From the NCBI GenBank assembly GCA_944390915.1, contig CALXRS010000001.1, positions 48,536 through 112,535 of the forward strand: 64,000 nt of DNA, given 5' to 3'. The position numbers and the translations under genes were made by a program. Positions 62,033 to 64,000 of this stretch are shown piece by piece. This stretch comes from an uncultured Alphaproteobacteria bacterium (GTDB lineage Bacteria > Pseudomonadota > Alphaproteobacteria > RF32 > CAG-239). Below the pieces are notes generated by a model. That model searched no databases, was not told the DNA's origin, and worked only from the letters and a program-made list of their open reading frames with translations. How positions within the stretch are numbered: the first letter of the stretch is position 1; the number at the start of each line of letters is the position of its first letter.

Positions 62033-62908
62033 ATGACTCAGCTGCAAATTATCTTTCTTTCCGCCCTTCAGGGCTTCACCGAATTTTTGCCCGTCAGTTC
62101 TTCGGGGCATCTGATTTTGTTCTCCAAGTTCACCGCTTTTCCCGATCAGGGGCTGGAGATGGACATTGCCGTCCATGTCGGTTCTATTCTGGCGGTCGCA
62201 ATTTATTTTTACCGCGATATATGGGAAATGCTTTGCGGACTTTTGAACGCGATATTTTCCCGCTTTTCACGGGTTAGAGAATATTATCTGCGCCATGCTT
62301 CGGACAAAATGAAAAATTTTATTGCAAAGACCTTGCCGCAATATGACTGCAAATTGCTGCTGATGCTTGTCGTCGGCACGATTCCCGCCGTCTTTTTCGG
62401 GCTGTTGCTGCATCACTTCGGCATGGAATGGCTGCGCAGCACCAAAATCGTCGGCTGGAACATTCTGCTGTTCGGCATTATTTTGTGGATAGCCGACCGC
62501 TACCGCCCGTCCGCCCGCCAAATAACCGACATGACGTTAAAAGACGCCGTCATCATCGGTTTTGCCCAATGCATGGCAATGATTCCCGGCACCAGCCGTT
62601 CGGGCATAACCATCACCGCCAGCCGCTTTTTGGGCATCAACCGACGCGAGGCGGCAAAATTTTGCATGCTGCTCTCCTTTCCGGCCATTGCCGGCGCGGG
62701 GCTGCTGACCGCCGTGGAAATTTGGCAAAGCGGCGATTTAAGCCGCCTGCACGACGCTTTCAGCGGCATCGGTTATTCTTTCATCGCCTCGCTGGCAGCT
62801 ATTTTCATCATGATGAGCTGGTTGAAAAACTACACTTTTTTGCCTTTTGTCATCTACCGCATCGGACTCGGCGGCTTTTTGCTGCTTTATTCCTACGGTT
62901 ATATTTAA
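62033..62908 (+). CDS. uppP: Undecaprenyl-diphosphate phosphatase
   Basis: UppP (BacA) recycles the lipid carrier of peptidoglycan synthesis by removing one phosphate from undecaprenyl diphosphate at the membrane. Motif 1 is LQGFTEFLPVSSSGHLIL and motif 2 is IPGTSRSGITITASRFLG, both complete. There are about eight membrane segments. The 291-residue length is normal. It follows the M23 peptidase in the same operon and is followed by the acetyltransferase after 13 bp. Confidence 0.97.
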   Translation: MTQLQIIFLSALQGFTEFLPVSSSGHLILFSKFTAFPDQGLEMDIAVHVGSILAVAIYFYRDIWEMLCGLLNAIFSRFSRVREYYLRHASDKMKNFIAKTLPQYDCKLLLMLVVGTIPAVFFGLLLHHFGMEWLRSTKIVGWNILLFGIILWIADRYRPSARQITDMTLKDAVIIGFAQCMAMIPGTSRSGITITASRFLGINRREAAKFCMLLSFPAIAGAGLLTAVEIWQSGDLSRLHDAFSGIGYSFIASLAAIFIMMSWLKNYTFLPFVIYRIGLGGFLLLYSYGYI

Positions 62909-62921
62909 CGGAAGCTAAAAT

Positions 62922-63428
62922 ATGCCGGAATTCATATTGCGCCCGGCCCGCCCGAAAGACGCCGCAGCGGTGGCGGAAGTAAACATAACAACCTGGCGCG
63001 ACGCCTACGCCGGTCTGCTGCCCGAAGAAGTCATCAATACCCGCAAACTCACGCCCGAACGCATCGATATCTGGCAAAAACGGATAGCAAACGCCGCTTT
63101 CTTCTATGTGGCGGAAACATCGGCCGGACAAATTGTTGCCATGGCCTGGGGAGCCCCGACCGACAGTAACGACGAAACTCCGTGGCCATACCAACTGCAC
63201 GCGCTCTATGTGCTGCCCCGATATCAAAAACGGGGCATCGGCCGCCGGCTGATAAAAAAATTTTCCGCCTATACCGACGGCAACCCCTTTTATCTGTATA
63301 TGCTTGCCGGCAATCAGGCAGCGGTATTTTATCGACAAACAGGCGGAATCCGTCGGCCGGAATACGACTGCACACATCAATGGCAAGGAGCTGAAACAAA
63401 ACTGGAATTATTTTTATTTAACGGCTGA
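62922..63428 (+). CDS. GNAT family N-acetyltransferase
   Basis: The 168-residue enzyme shows motif A for acetyl-CoA binding in LHALYVLPRYQKRGIGRRLI and a C-terminal ILRPARPKDAAAVAEVNITT-like start typical of RimI-style enzymes. The acceptor (a protein amino group or small molecule) is unknown. It is the last gene of the xseA-M23-uppP unit and precedes tRNA-Leu by 63 bp. Confidence 0.88.
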   Translation: MPEFILRPARPKDAAAVAEVNITTWRDAYAGLLPEEVINTRKLTPERIDIWQKRIANAAFFYVAETSAGQIVAMAWGAPTDSNDETPWPYQLHALYVLPRYQKRGIGRRLIKKFSAYTDGNPFYLYMLAGNQAAVFYRQTGGIRRPEYDCTHQWQGAETKLELFLFNG

Positions 63429-63491
63429 TATAAATTTTTTTGATAAAAGTTGTTGACTAATTTGATAAATGCGGGTAATAGAATATCCGTT

Positions 63492-63579
63492 GCCCTGATG
63501 GCGGAATTGGTAGACGCGCAAGTTTCAGGTACTTGTGACCGTTTTGGTCGTGGAAGTTCGAGTCTTCTTCAGGGCACCA
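63492..63579 (+). tRNA. tRNA-Leu (anticodon CAG)
   Basis: The 88-nt class II tRNA has acceptor stem GCCCTGA pairing with TCAGGGC, anticodon loop TTCAGGT with CAG at 63526-63528, a long variable arm (GACCGTTTTGGTC), T-loop TTCGAGT and an encoded CCA. Confidence 0.95.
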
Positions 63580-63589
63580 TAATAAAAAC

Positions 63590-63611
63590 AGCCCCCTGCG
63601 GGGCTTTTTTT
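63590..63611 (+). terminator. Rho-independent terminator of tRNA-Leu
   Basis: AGCCCC and GGGGCT pair around a CTGC loop and are followed by seven T, 10 bp after the tRNA. Confidence 0.85.
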
Positions 63612-63656
63612 ATTATGGTAAAAAGAACTCGGGCTCATCGTCAAATTTAACGATGA

Positions 63657-63733
63657 GGCTGTTTTTATCCTCGAGCCCGCGACCGAGGTCGCAAATTCGA
63701 GCGCGCACTCCCAAGCCACAAAAAAACCGTCCC
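63657..63733. repeat. 77-bp repeat, copy 1
   Basis: Identical by eye to 63924-64000. It contains the palindrome GCGACCGAGGTCGC, TTCGAG and a CCA-like end, features that recall the 3' half of a class II tRNA gene. No gene is convincing in 63612-64000; two short minus-strand frames there only translate the repeat. Confidence 0.9.
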
Positions 63734-63747
63734 TAAGGACGGTTTTT
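63726..63747. terminator. Terminator-like hairpin at the repeat end
   Basis: ACCGTCC and GGACGGT pair around CTAA, with A's before and TTTTTT after. The second repeat copy stops at the window edge inside the same hairpin, so the hairpin probably recurs. Confidence 0.65.
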
Positions 63748-63923
63748 TAATGGCGGGAGTGACGGGGCTTTCTTGCTGCGTAAGCTTTGCGCTTTTTATA
63801 CTTAAAGCGCAAAGACAACTTCGCTTCGGGCACTTCGTTTGCTAAAGCCACCCGCCGTGCCTCACGTCCCGCCGGGCGCCTTAACCAAACTTCGCCTCTT
63901 GCGGTAAAAACAGCCGGAGCAAC

Positions 63924-64000
63924 GGCTGTTTTTATCCTCGAGCCCGCGACCGAGGTCGCAAATTCGAGCGCGCACTCCCAAGCCACAAAAAAACCGTCCC
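63924..64000. repeat. 77-bp repeat, copy 2 (cut by window end)
   Basis: Starts 267 bp after copy 1 and runs to the last base of the window, so the true repeat is probably longer and more copies may follow. Confidence 0.9.

Noticed and set aside
63525..63986. Two short minus-strand frames starting MAWECALEFATS
   Set aside because: Both start in the same 77-bp repeat and one overlaps tRNA-Leu, so they are repeat translations and not genes.

Overview
The window reads as the chromosome of a Gram-negative bacterium. It carries an outer-membrane porin, lipoproteins, an undecaprenyl-diphosphate phosphatase, an M23 peptidase and complex I membrane subunits. The style of the proteins and of the tRNA-linked islands suggests an uncultured, probably host-associated alphaproteobacterium. 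No rRNA is present to confirm this, so the placement is an inference. The core genes are GC-rich (0-3.9 kb and 40-63.5 kb). The stretch from about 4 to 40 kb is AT-rich and accessory.

1-3.9 kb: a nuoL-nuoM-nuoN cluster on the minus strand, with no other complex I genes beside it and several normally invariant proton-channel residues replaced. 4.07-29.0 kb: an integrative element of about 24.8 kb at the 3' end of tRNA-Lys(TTT). A perfect 32-bp direct repeat bounds it, inside a 160-bp repeat of about 92% identity. Its cargo is a large serine recombinase at the tRNA end, a five-gene operon with a short tyrosine recombinase and an ankyrin protein, a DUF4143-type ATPase, a DUF433/PIN-like toxin-antitoxin pair, a 22-bp-periodic iteron array before a winged-helix gene, a five-gene type III restriction-modification operon led by a PLD-like/SNF2 helicase, a DNA-invertase-type recombinase, and a KAP NTPase gene with one stop codon. 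Beyond the right end lies the stub of an older relative, so elements have stacked at this tRNA.

29.1-40 kb: a worn accessory zone running to tRNA-Gln(CTG). It holds a methyltransferase/tag pair, phage-tail remnants, two related P-loop kinases each frameshifted at a T-run, radical-SAM fragments abutting a probably truncated SNF2 helicase, a lipoprotein hydrolase, and two convergent PD-(D/E)XK proteins.

40-63.5 kb: housekeeping genes (aspS, rnd, tsaC/sua5, pepA, a cyclophilin, xseA, an M23 peptidase, uppP, a GNAT acetyltransferase, tRNA-Leu) and a three-gene operon of retropepsin-like protease, 7TM/transglutaminase-like protein and ATP-grasp ligase. The most notable core feature, at 53.3-56.9 kb, is a complete arginine-agmatine system that matches the chlamydial aaxABC genes: an OprB-type porin, a pyruvoyl-dependent arginine decarboxylase with its Thr52-Ser53 processing site, and an APC-family antiporter. 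It would import arginine, decarboxylate it and export agmatine, using up cytoplasmic protons. The window ends in a 77-bp repeat with a 267-bp period downstream of tRNA-Leu.
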